In this document: in pieces, positions 44,701-55,044 of the stretch
Layout: the number at the start of each line of letters is the position of its first letter
Position numbering within the stretch: the first letter of the stretch is position 1
Translations under genes and position numbers: made by a program
DNA from: Gracilaria gracilis
Lineage: Eukaryota > Rhodophyta > Florideophyceae > Gracilariales > Gracilariaceae
Assembly (NCBI GenBank): GCA_030374805.1
Contig: JARGSG010000189.1
Location: 682,001 to 746,000, forward strand
Reading direction: 5' to 3'
DNA: 64,000 nt
Notes under the pieces: generated by a model
Seen by the model: the letters and a program-made list of their open reading frames with translations, nothing else
Databases searched by the model: none
Told to the model about the DNA's origin: nothing

Positions 44701-44989
44701 AGGAGAGAAGCACAAGAATGTAGTGAGTGTTATGAGTGGTGGATTCGACATCGTTGTGAAGGTGGACAAGAAGATTTTGTCGTTTTGTCATCCTGACTCT
44801 ATAAATGCTCCTGTGGAGGTGGATAATGTCGTTGACCTTCTCGTTTCTGCCTCGGCAAGTTTGAAGCGTAGAAGCATATTCCTCGCTGATGTTCTTAGAA
44901 GGCTCATTGAATCCAGAGCATTTCCTCACCTTGAGGATTTGCTGACTCGTCTCGATTTCAATTACTTTTATCAGGGAAACGCCGGATAG
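41753..44989 (+). CDS. Gamma-tubulin complex component (GCP family, GCP6/GCP5-like)
   Basis: A 1078-aa Spc97/Spc98 (GCP) family protein, part of the ring complex that nucleates microtubules. The C-terminal gamma-tubulin-binding half is clear: FGEFMMQPLRKIDKLVQTKV, then DHFHNLRAHVLLGAGDFANALV (about 735-765), KYSVDFPLNIIFSDEVMSLY (about 855-875), LWNFSWHAEHFVSIFGGF (about 920-940) and LREAHKKFLENSVRRCLLG (about 965-983). The N-terminal half is divergent and includes a long acidic, Ser-rich linker (about 480-690). The long linker and large size resemble GCP6/GCP5 more than GCP2/3, but the paralogue call is weak. ATG 41753 follows an open non-ATG stretch. Single exon. Confidence 0.8.
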   Translation: MDDSSLSVVQLTKEMLREKWILGYEVLLDITGEFRKHFVDTNVDCGAFLFDVVLEMRMAGRLIDAEKLNHIVNSADGGSLLESSKSILLVLLLCARNLRKKRIEAHHLLFNSERLLRNLKSVSTCGEAAEQTSKGSGLFSLPLGAGDMEMGSSLPPRSLSTTSNNTVDFEERLAATARYAMEFEARRWESMLCTSPIPSERETVSIGFAPSIFDFEPWRKYRSFAKKLVVKEPSVENLLPKELSRDERILQHVLCRFICGPEFDEIVAHPDDSCELNRLQGVLLGSDDLSEETKRVLLGRTDTSRQRRWAHELLTTIRQSKDEVTELTIRSSACGALFQDILSFSNVYAPHAVGRSLKAVISFTEEFADDYYQSLLERARDHSTPPGNKPWALLSEAESKISDMYYLGQLLSKLENTDGLSCAVLNVLMKYATQSTGSSALNALFVRVLMTYMDFVWDWFFEASCRRDSRHEFFGTMLGLSARGSELLESEDEHRARELSETSDEEGEVTSGVYPSIFTHEQALFLVRAGRSRSLLQYFGLEKDALAEKPSDLSSSLLGSDLNLCRSRLESFSRTVDSVDFISCEQEIAQHSDSPISVPFASSSGYVADKEDYAAGLDETSSDIIDVPAANVDHCETQGSTIAQDVRACNTEQSIPSLFQLPQDQDLPDLEHRDSAGSQSCFTLKQVSDDTPAKNQNLIEIYSPPLNIVFGEFMMQPLRKIDKLVQTKVMQCFIQDLNLFDHFHNLRAHVLLGAGDFANALVGQIEGAARTSEANERYIQRRVNAAMTFYGTSGAGGRYLRDQTLLNRSLQTALNLYSRNLNTFADLLFVDSEGHANEDEKPSRGASLWDHPVAFKYSVDFPLNIIFSDEVMSLYSKISDFFLRVLRAKLSLRSLFGLSRRNSIIYKTSDDSLLNNKQLQVCLWNFSWHAEHFVSIFGGFEMDQVLRTAWSEFESSWNETTCIWDLREAHKKFLENSVRRCLLGEKHKNVVSVMSGGFDIVVKVDKKILSFCHPDSINAPVEVDNVVDLLVSASASLKRRSIFLADVLRRLIESRAFPHLEDLLTRLDFNYFYQGNAG

Positions 44990-45279
44990 TTTTGGGAATC
45001 ACGGTGAGTTCCGGTGAAGCTGGCTGAAGTCCCAAGTCAGTCAAACTTGAGACGAGATTCAGGACAAGATTCAAATCGGGTTATACACCGTTTTAACTTG
45101 ACCAACTTCAAACCATACTACAGATGACGTTCATTTCTGTCAAATATGTAACCCGGACAATATCATTGTAGATGAGATACAAGAGCGTTAGGCCGTCAAC
45201 ATGCACCCCCGACTCTCTTCATTTGTTGAACTTCTACTTCTGAGAGGCTCTGAGAGTTGGAGTTGTCGATAAGCGGAAG
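44990..45279. other. 3' flank of the GCP gene
   Basis: No gene seen up to the edge of repeat copy C. Confidence 0.5.
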
Positions 45280-46256
45280 TATGGTGCGGGTCTGGCGATG
45301 AAGTCCCAGCCCTGAAGATATTTTTGCTTTAGGCTCAGCGCTCAACAGTTGAGCTTTTCTTTTCGTACTTGTTTGCTTCATGCTATAGATGATCCAATGA
45401 AGCTGAGGAGTAACGGATTTATTAATTTAATTTAAATGGTATTTGAAGAAGCTCAACAAAACCAGACGTTGTATAACTTGCTCGTTCGTTCGTTCTTTCC
45501 GTTGGTGGTCTCTGCTCGTACCCCTCGAACAAGCAGAACAATTCTCGTGAAGAATGAAGAAAGCAGACAAATGATTCAGAGCCATGGATTCTAGACTCCT
45601 CAATCATTGGTTTTCTTTCTTTCTTGTTACTGTTTCTTTTTCAAAAACACAAAAGCAAAGAGAAAAGTTTTGACGAAGGACAGACGTTATGCACTCGACA
45701 ATCATTCAAAGCCCGTCGTGAAATGAACACGCAATTGCTATTTGATTGTACCAGTTGCTCTTCTTCCAATTGTTTGATTGTCTATATGAATGTGGGTACA
45801 ATTGCGCTCCGTGTTCGCCTTCAAATACCGTTTGGAAGCGCTCGTGAAGCAACTCCGATTCTTCCTTGTATCACAGAAGTTGCTGTGGCCTAATGGGAGT
45901 CGGGGAGGGTTGGTCTTTCGTGAAGGTTGTGTTTCTGCCAGAACCAGGGTTCGAGTCTGAAAGGCCGAATTCGAGAATTCAGCCTTTACGAGGTGCAAGG
46001 GGGAATCGCGTTCTTTTTTTATATGTTATTTCTATTTTTTTATACCAGCGCTATTCTCTTTTCGTAACGACCATAGCAATCGTTTCCCACAAGGATACAG
46101 GATAGAAATAGCAAATACCTACCTCTGTACAGCAAACGACATGGCATTCTGGCTCAAGTTGTGACTTGGGCCAGAATGCCATGGTCCAAAAAGTGGGTCC
46201 CGGTCTGAGAGACTTGTTTGGGCTTTCTATCGACCTTCTGAGGTGTTGTAACCCTT
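45280..46256 (+). repeat. Interspersed repeat, copy C (inverted)
   Basis: Reverse complement of copies A and B, so its Pol III-like module is on the plus strand: A box 45886-45897, B box 45948-45957, hairpin 45960-45987, T7 at 46014-46020. The ATTCTGGC hairpin is complete here (arms about 46141-46159 and 46164-46182). It ends about 220 bp before the hydrolase start. B and C together form a 10-kb-spaced inverted pair around CDT1, RRP1 and GCP. Confidence 0.85.
45880..46020 (+). ncRNA. Candidate Pol III transcript, tRNA-like, inside repeat C
   Basis: TGGCCTAATGGG matches the A box (tRNA TGGCNNAGTGG) and GGTTCGAGTC matches the B box. Their 62-nt spacing fits a tRNA with a long variable arm (Leu/Ser type). 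A 13-bp hairpin (AAAGGCCGAATTC / GAATTCAGCCTTT, one mismatch) follows, then a TTTTTTT terminator. It does not fold into a proper tRNA: the T stem has only about three pairs. It is probably a tRNA-derived RNA; the same module is in copies A and B on the minus strand. Confidence 0.4.
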
Positions 46257-46476
46257 ATTTTCGCAGGTTTTTCTGGCCAGTGGAGGTTATGTTTTCCCGT
46301 CGTCATGCCCATCTGTGTGTACCGTTGGTACTAAGCAGAGCAGAACCGAGTGATGTGGTACGACTCATTCCGTTAGAGTTGATCTTGGTGGAAGAGCCGG
46401 TCAACCAGAAGCTGCACACTATTACCATTCCGGAAAATTGAGCGGCATCTCTTTCGACGGTTGACAACATCAGTTT

Positions 46477-47235
46477 ATGGCACAGAGTGCACAGGGCAAA
46501 GGCCGAGAGTTGGTAGTTTTGGTTCATGGCCTGTTCGGACATCGCTTCCAGCTGCTTCCCATTGCAGTCTCCCTCTCTCGTCGCTTCAACGTTTTAAACT
46601 TTGGCTACAGGAGCAGAGCAGATACATTACATGGCCATTCTCAGAGTTTAGTAGACGTAGTCGAAACTCGGCTAAAGAATGAGCCACAGCCAGTTCACTT
46701 TGTATCGCACTCGTTCGGTGGGCTGTTGGTTCACCGAGCCTTCTCGCAGCGCCTAACCGATTTGCTCGGCGATCACTTGCAACACAGTAGATGCGTTCTC
46801 TTGAGCCCTCCACTCAGAGGCGCCGCTTTTGCCCGGGCGTTTCAGAGGGAAAACATTCGGGGCCCTGACGCAGTAAGAGACCTAATCCATGGAACTGCTA
46901 AAGTAATACTCGGTGAGAAATGCGGTGCTGAACTTCTCATGAACGACGAGCGTTGGTTTGCAAGACAGCTTGGTGAAATACCACCAGAAGTGGAAGTACT
47001 GGTGCTTGCGGGACACCGTGGTAGATTGAATCCTCTTATAGACGAGGATTCTGATGGGGTTGTTGGCATCAGGGAGTCGATGTTACGTCGTATGCACTAT
47101 CGCATGGAGGTTGATCTCAATCACAAGTTTATTATGTACAGCCCTAAAGTTCTCTCATCGATAGCCGACTTTTTGGCTGGGAAGCAAGTGGGAAGTTTAA
47201 CTCATGGCCTCTCAGATGATGCTTGCCCAGTTTGA
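46477..47235 (+). CDS. Alpha/beta-hydrolase (lipase/esterase-like)
   Basis: A 252-aa serine hydrolase of the EstA/PGAP1-like lipase type. Elements in order: the oxyanion region LVHGLFGH (15-22), a nucleophile elbow S-H-S-F-G-G with Ser79 (the first Gly of GxSxG is Ser), a candidate acid at Asp193 in DEDSDGVVGI and His216 in NHKFIM. Length and order fit acyl-ester hydrolases acting on lipids or small esters. No signal peptide is seen, so it is probably cytosolic. The true substrate cannot be read from sequence. ATG 46477, single exon, directly downstream of repeat copy C. Confidence 0.8.
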   Translation: MAQSAQGKGRELVVLVHGLFGHRFQLLPIAVSLSRRFNVLNFGYRSRADTLHGHSQSLVDVVETRLKNEPQPVHFVSHSFGGLLVHRAFSQRLTDLLGDHLQHSRCVLLSPPLRGAAFARAFQRENIRGPDAVRDLIHGTAKVILGEKCGAELLMNDERWFARQLGEIPPEVEVLVLAGHRGRLNPLIDEDSDGVVGIRESMLRRMHYRMEVDLNHKFIMYSPKVLSSIADFLAGKQVGSLTHGLSDDACPV

Positions 47236-47947
47236 TCACAGTTTCGTCAAGAGCGGTGTGAAAATCCGTCGAATAGACCGGTTTCTTCTCGGAACTCCGA
47301 CTTCTATCAAGAGTCCGAAATCAGAAGTAGGAGCCTGGATTTGTTTTGTTTTTGGGACAGTCATCGTTGTCACAGAAGGGCTTGAGGTAAAGAAACTATC
47401 AAGGGTTTATGTTTCATCTCTGCATTTCTAAGCACACATGAATCTTCTTCTTCTTCATTATGAGCGCGTATGCTGATTCCTCGTAACGCGTGGGGTTTGC
47501 TAAATACCCCCAACGACCTATAATGCTTCCTAACGAAAACCTAGCCACTGGCTGCGAATCTGCAACCATGTTACGCTCACTTAGCGACTACATTGTTTTC
47601 CAGAGGAACCATTAGACCTCTAAGGTGTTCTCGACTGCGTGAGCATTTCGCTACCGATGTTTATCGCACACATGAATGGTTTCCATCTCAAAACGATCAT
47701 CTCAAAACGATCACTTTGAAAGTCTTTATCATTCAATATTCCAGCACAAGCAACAGAATTAAACACAAGGCTAAAGGGTAACAGTTTAACCCTCGCTACC
47801 ACCTTCGCGTTTTTTATTGTCCTTCAGAGCTTTGTTGGCGTTCTTGAAGTCTAGGTGCTTTGCTCTTATTCACGGTTTATTAGTAGCTACCAATGTCCCA
47901 CGGAACCATAAGAAGGAAAAATTGTCGAGTTTGCTGAAGAGATACAC
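47236..47947. other. Spacer between convergent genes
   Basis: 3' flanks of the hydrolase (plus) and the APH-like gene (minus). It contains a direct repeat of AAAACGATCA (about 47692 and 47705). No gene recognised. Confidence 0.4.
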
Positions 47948-49477
47948 TCAAAAGAACTTCTTTGCAATCTCAGCGCTTTGCCCACTGAGCAATACAATTT
48001 CTTCATTCAGAGAGCTCAAGAAGTCGTCCCGCCTCACTCCATACAACTCATATTCCAACAGTAGCCTATGGACTATCACCCCAGAGTGCAGTAACGCGGC
48101 TAACTCGAGAACAAGTTCATAATCTTCGTCATCCAAATAAGTACACCAGTACTTGCAATACATTTTAACAGCGGCTTTCACTTCTTCTGAATCTGGAACC
48201 TCATTCAGTTTCCTCCAGCTGCCGGGATCTACGAAAGGATGAGTGATTACGGCATTTTCCCAGTTGTAGAATCGATAAGCACTTTCCCCAAGTTCTCGAC
48301 CCCCAATATTGTCAGGGTGGAGGTCTCCATGCACCAAAGTGTTCGGCATTTGATAACTGGACAACTTATGACAGGCCTTGATTATGTTCTCCACTTGCGA
48401 ACGAAGATACTGTACATTCAACATGCCCCCAACGCTGTTTTCGAACAACTTATTTGTCGCTGGATGGTACGCAATCCATATAATGTTCGAAATGAGCCAG
48501 TTTGAGTCGCGAACCCTTACTCCAGTAGCCTTCAGCTTTCCTAATTGATTCATAGTCCCTACGTGCAACTTTGCTAATGTGTTCATGAGCTGCTTGTAAT
48601 CATGCTCCTCATCATCCATGTTCCCTGCATCCCTATGAATAACGAGGCAATCGCTTTCATGAGAGGCCACAACGATAGGAGTAAGGTCGTTAATCATCTC
48701 GTCGACGACCAACAATCTATCCGCTTCACGTGTCATTGGTAGTGACCTTTTTACGTAAAGTGTTTCGGATAGTTCTTCCGTATAAGAGTCATCGCTAAAC
48801 TCGATATCCACTTCGCAAGACCAGACAGTGGATGTGTGTCGCGAATGCTCAACTTCAAGGTCTGATTGAACTTCGATGTCCTTATCGGCAAGTACTCCTT
48901 GTACCCAAGTGTTGATTTCGATTGTGGGAGTGACAAGAACCCAGGGTTTGGTAAGTGAGAAAATTTCATGGTCGTATCCCATCGTCTGAGCGATGAGGTG
49001 ACTTAGGTCCAGTTCAACGCACTTGTTTAGCTCAAACCAATTCAACTGCCATAGATTGCTAAGACTTATCCACCTTCCCCTCTCATTAGCGCAATTAAGT
49101 TCTTCTAGTGGGTTCAGAAAAAGCACCTGCATATCAACATATTCATTCCCCCAGAAGCTGCATTTTTGTGGTTTCTTCTTCCTCCATAGGTATTTAGACA
49201 TGTGCAACCGTATACCCAGCGCTTTCCTCAGATACGTCTCAATTTGGTCCATATCGGAATCCCACTGTTCCACATCTGTGGCCAACGGTCGTGCTATGGG
49301 CAGTGTAAGAGTTCCGTCTGGTAGAGTCTGTGCTAGAACTTTGTGGCGTCGATGAGATGAAATGACTAGCACAAAGCAATGGCGATTGGGTAAAACTTTA
49401 GGTACATCTTCCCAAACCCTCAGTTGGGTGGTCGATATTGTGAACATTTTAGCTTCATTAATGTCACCCAGTTCCAT
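47948..49477 (-). CDS. APH-fold phosphotransferase-like protein, possible pseudokinase
   Basis: A 509-aa protein whose C-terminal half has the aminoglycoside phosphotransferase/choline-kinase fold. It has LVHGDLHPDNIG (catalytic loop, Asp385) and YRFYNWENAVITHPFVD (402-417), where related proteins read FFDWTDACVAHPFFD. The metal-binding Asp of that motif is Asn405 here. A candidate nucleotide-binding Lys lies in LYVKRS (243). The N-terminal ~170 residues (LPDGTLTLP, NEYVDMQVLFLNPLEEL, GRWISLSNLW) look like the Nudix-like leader of a bacterial APH subfamily. Bacterial origin is possible. Either Asn is tolerated or catalysis is lost. Substrate unknown. ATG 49477, single exon. Confidence 0.7.
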   Translation of the reverse strand: MELGDINEAKMFTISTTQLRVWEDVPKVLPNRHCFVLVISSHRRHKVLAQTLPDGTLTLPIARPLATDVEQWDSDMDQIETYLRKALGIRLHMSKYLWRKKKPQKCSFWGNEYVDMQVLFLNPLEELNCANERGRWISLSNLWQLNWFELNKCVELDLSHLIAQTMGYDHEIFSLTKPWVLVTPTIEINTWVQGVLADKDIEVQSDLEVEHSRHTSTVWSCEVDIEFSDDSYTEELSETLYVKRSLPMTREADRLLVVDEMINDLTPIVVASHESDCLVIHRDAGNMDDEEHDYKQLMNTLAKLHVGTMNQLGKLKATGVRVRDSNWLISNIIWIAYHPATNKLFENSVGGMLNVQYLRSQVENIIKACHKLSSYQMPNTLVHGDLHPDNIGGRELGESAYRFYNWENAVITHPFVDPGSWRKLNEVPDSEEVKAAVKMYCKYWCTYLDDEDYELVLELAALLHSGVIVHRLLLEYELYGVRRDDFLSSLNEEIVLLSGQSAEIAKKFF

Positions 49478-51450
49478 GGTTCTCGGCAGAAGACAGCTTC
49501 TTTTTTACCAATGTCACTACCCCAGTAATATTGTAGATGCAGGTACTGCTTAGAAATCAGGAACAGTTCGAAGGTAATACCGTTTGCGAAGGAACAGGTG
49601 GGCCAGGATGAACGGAAGAGCTGGAACACACGAGCTTTTGAAACACAACCAAGAGGTCATATGCTTCGAAGGCCTCTCGGTCTCTCTCGGAGAACATGTC
49701 TGAAGCACACAGTGGTGTCGGCATTGCACGAACAAGTCCGAAGTGCAGTGGGAGCGCGATTAGCACTCAAATTACGAAGTCATACGAGTGAAGCCCAAAA
49801 TGAATTCGGCATGAAGTTAAACACTCACCGTGACAGCTTTCGAAACAATGCTTGTGCTGCTCTCCAAAGCGCCATCACGGTGTTTAAAAATGCACCAATT
49901 CAACCGCCGGAGTTCTGCTTTAACTAACATTATCTAGTCAAGCTTTGCCTGGTTCAACCCTTCGGAAAAGTATGAGTCAATAGCAGCTAGGATCCAGATA
50001 CGTTACACACGGTGACGCGATAGGATATATGACCTTAGAGCGAGAACTTTGAGGAGATATGCACTAATCGCTTCAATTTGAAAATGCAAGGCGATATTGA
50101 CGGGGGAAGGCGCCGAGAAGATAATTGCGGTGGGCTTGTTGAAGGGCTGTTTGTGCATGTGGTTCTGTGAGCCGTCCAGAACAAGACCGAATCAGACCAT
50201 GACCAGAGAATGGAAATATACTGAGGTAAGAAGAGCACAGGGTGGTGCTTCTTTCATGAGTAGAATTGCATCATGATTTCCAACACACCGGAATGAGAGA
50301 GTTGAACTTGTTCCACTTCTTCTGGAGAGGAGAAAACACAATGCACTGTTCACATGTTGATGCACCACTTCAAAATGCACTGGTTTTTGAATAGTCAGCT
50401 TGTCGAACAAATCTGCGAGATTGACTCTGGTGCTGTCACCGCGGAGAAGTCACCAACTGTGCTACATGTCTGGTGGAGGCTTATGCGGTGGGATGTCGTG
50501 GGCGTCATTTGCTTGATCACAAGTAGCTTGTACCAATGTGCTCTCCTGGGCACTTTTTCATTGAATAATGGGAACGAAAGTGAGGAACGGTGGACAGCTT
50601 TAGGAGATTGGGGTGGGTAAGCACGATCACCTTGTTAAGATAACTTGGGTCATGCGATATTCAAAGAGCTCAAACAGTATGTGTGGCACTTACGTGGGGA
50701 TGGATTGCATGTTGCGGAGGGCAGCAACTAGGCTAGGCTTCCTTCTTCTTCATCAGAGCTACGGCTGGTTCGGGACCTCCTCTACTTGGTCCTCGTTCGA
50801 ATCGATTTGCAGCGGCCACATGACTGAGAATCTCAACTTGAGAGCCGAAAACGTATACAGAGTCTCATACCATCCAACGCCTTAGCAACTCTTCTCCACG
50901 AAATGCTCAAAAAACCAAACTTGATGTATCTTATCATCGGGGGTGCGCGAAATATGGGACACTGTTTCTCACAACGCATGCAGGCGGCTGTGCTTTCGCC
51001 TCTCATAGAACGCCCCTGATCAGTTCCCTGTTGAGCTACCACAGATACAGTAATGGAAAACCGTTTTGCGTACACTTTGTCATCCAGCTTTGTGGTGGAC
51101 GGTGGTGATAGTGCGTCGAGCACAGACAATCAGAACAATCGCAGTCCACACTGACCACGACGAAACGACGAAAGTTTGCGCCGTCGTTGGTGCGACGCAC
51201 GTGTATGCTTTTTCCACTTTGTGCGAACACATGCGTTTGTGTTGGAGAAAGCACCTGCTCTCTGGGAGAGCACAAGGGCCGTGCGCGTTGTACACGCTGA
51301 GTCCGTTCTCGTTCAGGTTCTACGCGGTCATTACCAACGGTATCAGCGCTTCCACCAACCTTATTGCCTGCTCCATATTTTCACATGCTCTCTCCATCGT
51401 TGTCGTTAAACTATCTAACTTCTACTGACAAGTAGGCGATGAATTACCCG
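49478..51450. other. No gene recognised
   Basis: Almost 2 kb with only short unsupported frames. The left end should contain the promoter of the minus-strand APH-like gene, and the right end the 3' flank of the NB-ARC gene. No repeat copy or RNA gene seen. Confidence 0.4.
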
Positions 51451-54400
51451 TCAGAATCTGGCTATTGGTTTCGAGGTGAAAGTGTTTACTTCGTTGGGTG
51501 AGTGTTTACTTTGCTGTCTGCCTTGGGTTGGGAGCGTACCGCTGATGCGGTGCAACCCTGTTTCAAAGCTGCCTAGCACTGTTGCACTCCCCAAGTCGCG
51601 CACCTGAAATGCATCTTCACGTTCAAGTTCATTCGAGGACCACGCAAGCTCGAGCGTGTCGATTCTGCGCTGCCGCTCAGCATCACGTGACGTGAGCACA
51701 CACTCACCGCCACCTGCGGTGGCGGTGGCGGAGTGTCCTTGGAGCGGCTGCCCCACGGCGTTGCCGCTTTCTGCGTCCCACAGTTGAATGGAACAATCTT
51801 TCAACTGGCACGCAAGCCGAGAGCCATCGGTCGTCAAAACCAAAAAAAGCAAAGTGATTTGGACAGTCGTGCGCAACAGTTTGCTCGCAAACTCCAGTTT
51901 GTCTGTTCCACACACAAACGCCTCCGTCGCGTTTCGCTGCCACCACCCTGCGTTGATCAGATAAGAACGAAAAACATTTCCATTCGCCTCCTGACGCTTG
52001 CAGCTGCTCATGCTTGAAATACTCGTTCGATTTCTCATACCTTCCCGCATGCATGGCACCCCTGCCCTGCGACAAAATCCAGATTGCATTATGCTCTTCA
52101 CGTATGCAACGTACCATCCCTGGGACGCGCACAGTTTGAAGTTCACTACCACCGGCTTGTGTCAAGACCCCGGCAGACGCTTTGAGCCAAGGCTTCGGTG
52201 CACACCTTTCCATCCTCTGCACGAAATCGGCCGTCAACTCGCTCCGCGTCGCGTGCCACTGCAGCCGTCCGTGCAGCTGAAACCAACCCTCCTCCATCCG
52301 CTGGTTGTTGTTCACATACAACGCGCCCATCCTGGTTGCTAGACGCATCATTCGCAGGTGCTCCCTGCGATTTGCATCTGGGCAACCGTTGTCGTTGCAC
52401 ATCGCTATTCCATGGTCCAAGTCTTGTTCCACGCTGAACATTCCGTCTGTCACCTGTCGCTTCACAATCCATTGCGGTTGCGACAACAGCCACAGTAGCT
52501 GCTCCACATACCCTGCCTTTCGAAGTAGTCTGCAAACATTGTCGTGTATGTATCCATCAGCTTTAACATCCCACCATGCGTACCGCAACTCTGGATTGCA
52601 GATAACTTGCTTGGTGGCCCCCGTTACGACTTCTTCTTCCACCTCTCTCTCACATTCGAGCTGTGGTTCAGATAGCACGTAGTTGGTCACAACGGTTTTG
52701 AAGAAAGCTTGTGTCTCACTTGCTTCCGTTGCTCTGCGAACAGCGATATCCAAAATCAAGTCGTGCAGTTTGACAAACACTGAACCGGCGTTTCTCGTCA
52801 TTTGTACAACTGAAACATCTGCAAACAATTCCACCACTTCTTTGGTTTCTGCCAACGAACTCAACTTCCATAACTTCTGCAACATTTTGTCAGGAACAGA
52901 CTGTTGCTTTTGAAGCACACTCAAAGCCCGAAACCAGTACCCAATCTTTTTCCTTTCATGTCCACTACGCTGTTCAAGGACTCGTAGAGATGAATCCACA
53001 ATCTTTGGCAGTTTACCATATGACCCAGCCTTTACTTCCATCAAGTCCTTTTCTTCAGATTCAACGTCAGCGCGAAATTCTGACCATGCGTCCTGCTTTC
53101 GTGCGCAATCAAATGAATATCGTCGTACTGAACTGCCGATAATACCCAACGCCAGCGGAAGGCCATCGCACCATGTGAGAAAAAATTCCAACGCCTTGTT
53201 GTTTTTGGGGTCAAGCACGGTACTTAGCTCAAACCCTGCGTGAGTCATCAACATTTGCCGCGACAGGTCCCCAAGCGCTTCATTTTCTTCGAACTCAATC
53301 AGTTCGTCAGCGCCATCTAGAAAGTCCCGGTCTCTGGTTGTGTACACCATTCTACTGTTCCTGTTTACCATCTTACCAAGAGTTGTCAACACATCAGAGT
53401 CTATTCCATTCAAGTGCCAAATATCATCCACGAGAAACAAGCACGAACGTTGCCCAAACCATTTCGATGCCTTCCTAGATGCCTCGGCAACAGATTTGGC
53501 TGTCTTTATCTCGTCTGACAACTTCGAACCTTCTGTTTCATCAACAATGTTTGCGATTCCTTGCACTATATTCGATTTTGCAGCATCGTTTCCAAGCTCA
53601 AGGTATAGAATGTCTTCACCAAACACGTCTGTCACCTTACTGCATTCAGCCAGTCCTCGCAAAGCGCATGTTTTACCAACTCCACCTTTTCCAGTAGCCA
53701 CAACCGCGACAATTCGGTTCCCGCTTGTGTTTAGAACCGCAGCCATTAGCTTCCCTTCGCATGTGGTGCGCGAGCCATAGTCCAGCGTTAATCTAGGTGG
53801 ATTTCGGGGCACCATGTTGCATGAGGTATACTCATCTTGTTGTGCAGGTGCATTGCTGACCACGGGATGGCATCCCTCTAGTAACTGAGGTCTCTCACTT
53901 TCAAGGCATGCCAAGATCTTGTTAAGAATGATTTGAATGAAATTCTCTCTGGTGGAGGCCATGTCCGGCTGCTTGGAGTTCGTTGCGCCGACGTCGTTCC
54001 GAATGCTCCATAGAGTGGCGGCCGTACCCAATGCATGCTTGACATCCTTGAGCGGTATGATGTCATCCCAGGCACGCTTCATAAGACCGTGCCGGTTAAA
54101 GAGTTCGCTGAACTTGTCAAATACGGTCGGATCGCGGCACTCGTGGGTATGAAAGCGGTAAAAGATAGGGATGAGCATGGGCGGAGTTTCTTCGGTGGCA
54201 ACGGCGCGGTCGTAACGGCGGACAAATGCCAGAAGCTCACGCATGGGCCACTCCTTGGCCACAAATTCGGGACTCATAACAAAGACGCCGACGGGAGCGG
54301 TTGCCATGGCGTGTTCCATGACTTTCGGGCAGTGGTCGCCGAGACGGAAGGACTCCTCATCGAGGAAAACGGAGAGGCCGTGCTCGCAAAGGCGTTTCCA

Positions 54401-54493
54401 TAACGGTCGGACGATTGTTTCTTTGTCCTCACCCGCATGGCTGAGAAAGATGCAGAACTGTGGTGTGTGGGAGGAAGAAGCGCCTTGCGACAT
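51451..54493 (-). CDS. TIR-NB-ARC-WD40 receptor-like gene, with one frame break
   Basis: An NLR-type immune sensor. The TIR domain (12-110: FCIFLSHAGEDK, VFLDEES) retains the putative catalytic Glu86 of NAD-cleaving TIRs (KEWPMREL). NB-ARC: P-loop GKGGVGKT (268-275), Walker B LFLVDDIW (352-359), TTRDRD (385-390), GLPLA (444-448) and an MHD-like LHDL (576-579). The C-terminus carries WD40-like blades (VCVWNRQTG; DGSRLACQLKDCSIQLWD) in place of LRRs. The frame starting at ATG 54493 closes at 51704, but WD40 sequence continues in another frame to 51451. The switch is best placed at the A7 run 51842-51848, as sequencing error, real mutation or slippage. Only about three blades are visible, fewer than a full propeller. 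Confidence 0.85.
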
Positions 54494-55044
54494 GTAGTAA
54501 GGGTGTGTGTCGAGCGTTGGCTACCTCCCTCACGGTGGCAGTGTGTGACTCATTGCGCTGCAGATGACGATGGGTGCTGGAGGAGGAGGAGCGAAGTAGC
54601 TAGCGCGCGTGCATAGGTTGAGCAAGAGCTCTACTGAGACGGTGGTTGCTGAGACGGTGGGCGACTGGACGCTCAAGATCTGTGGTACTGTACCGAGTCG
54701 GTACTACCGACGGTACATATAGGCGCCCAACTGCGGTCCAACTGTGCACAACGGCTTGCGGCAGCCAACAATCTGCTCAAGTACTGTACACTGAAATGGG
54801 TGCACGACCGCGCCTTGTCGAATGATAACACCTTCGAAACATCGCCCTCGTTTACTAAACGTCCGAGATTGGTGAGCTTTTTCTGAGGAAACAAACCAAT
54901 GCGATATTTGAATTCAGCGCGCGCTTTTACGTCAGACATGATCCTTGCAGACGTCAACTCTGTTGCAGTCCTGGGCCATGTCCACAACAGCGTCTCGAGG
55001 TCAGCTACAAACGCTCCAGTAACAACGGCTACATATCTACCGTA
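54494..55044. other. Upstream region of the NB-ARC gene
   Basis: Presumed promoter and unassigned sequence. TGAGACGGTGG occurs twice close together (about 54632 and 54649). No gene seen. Confidence 0.4.
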
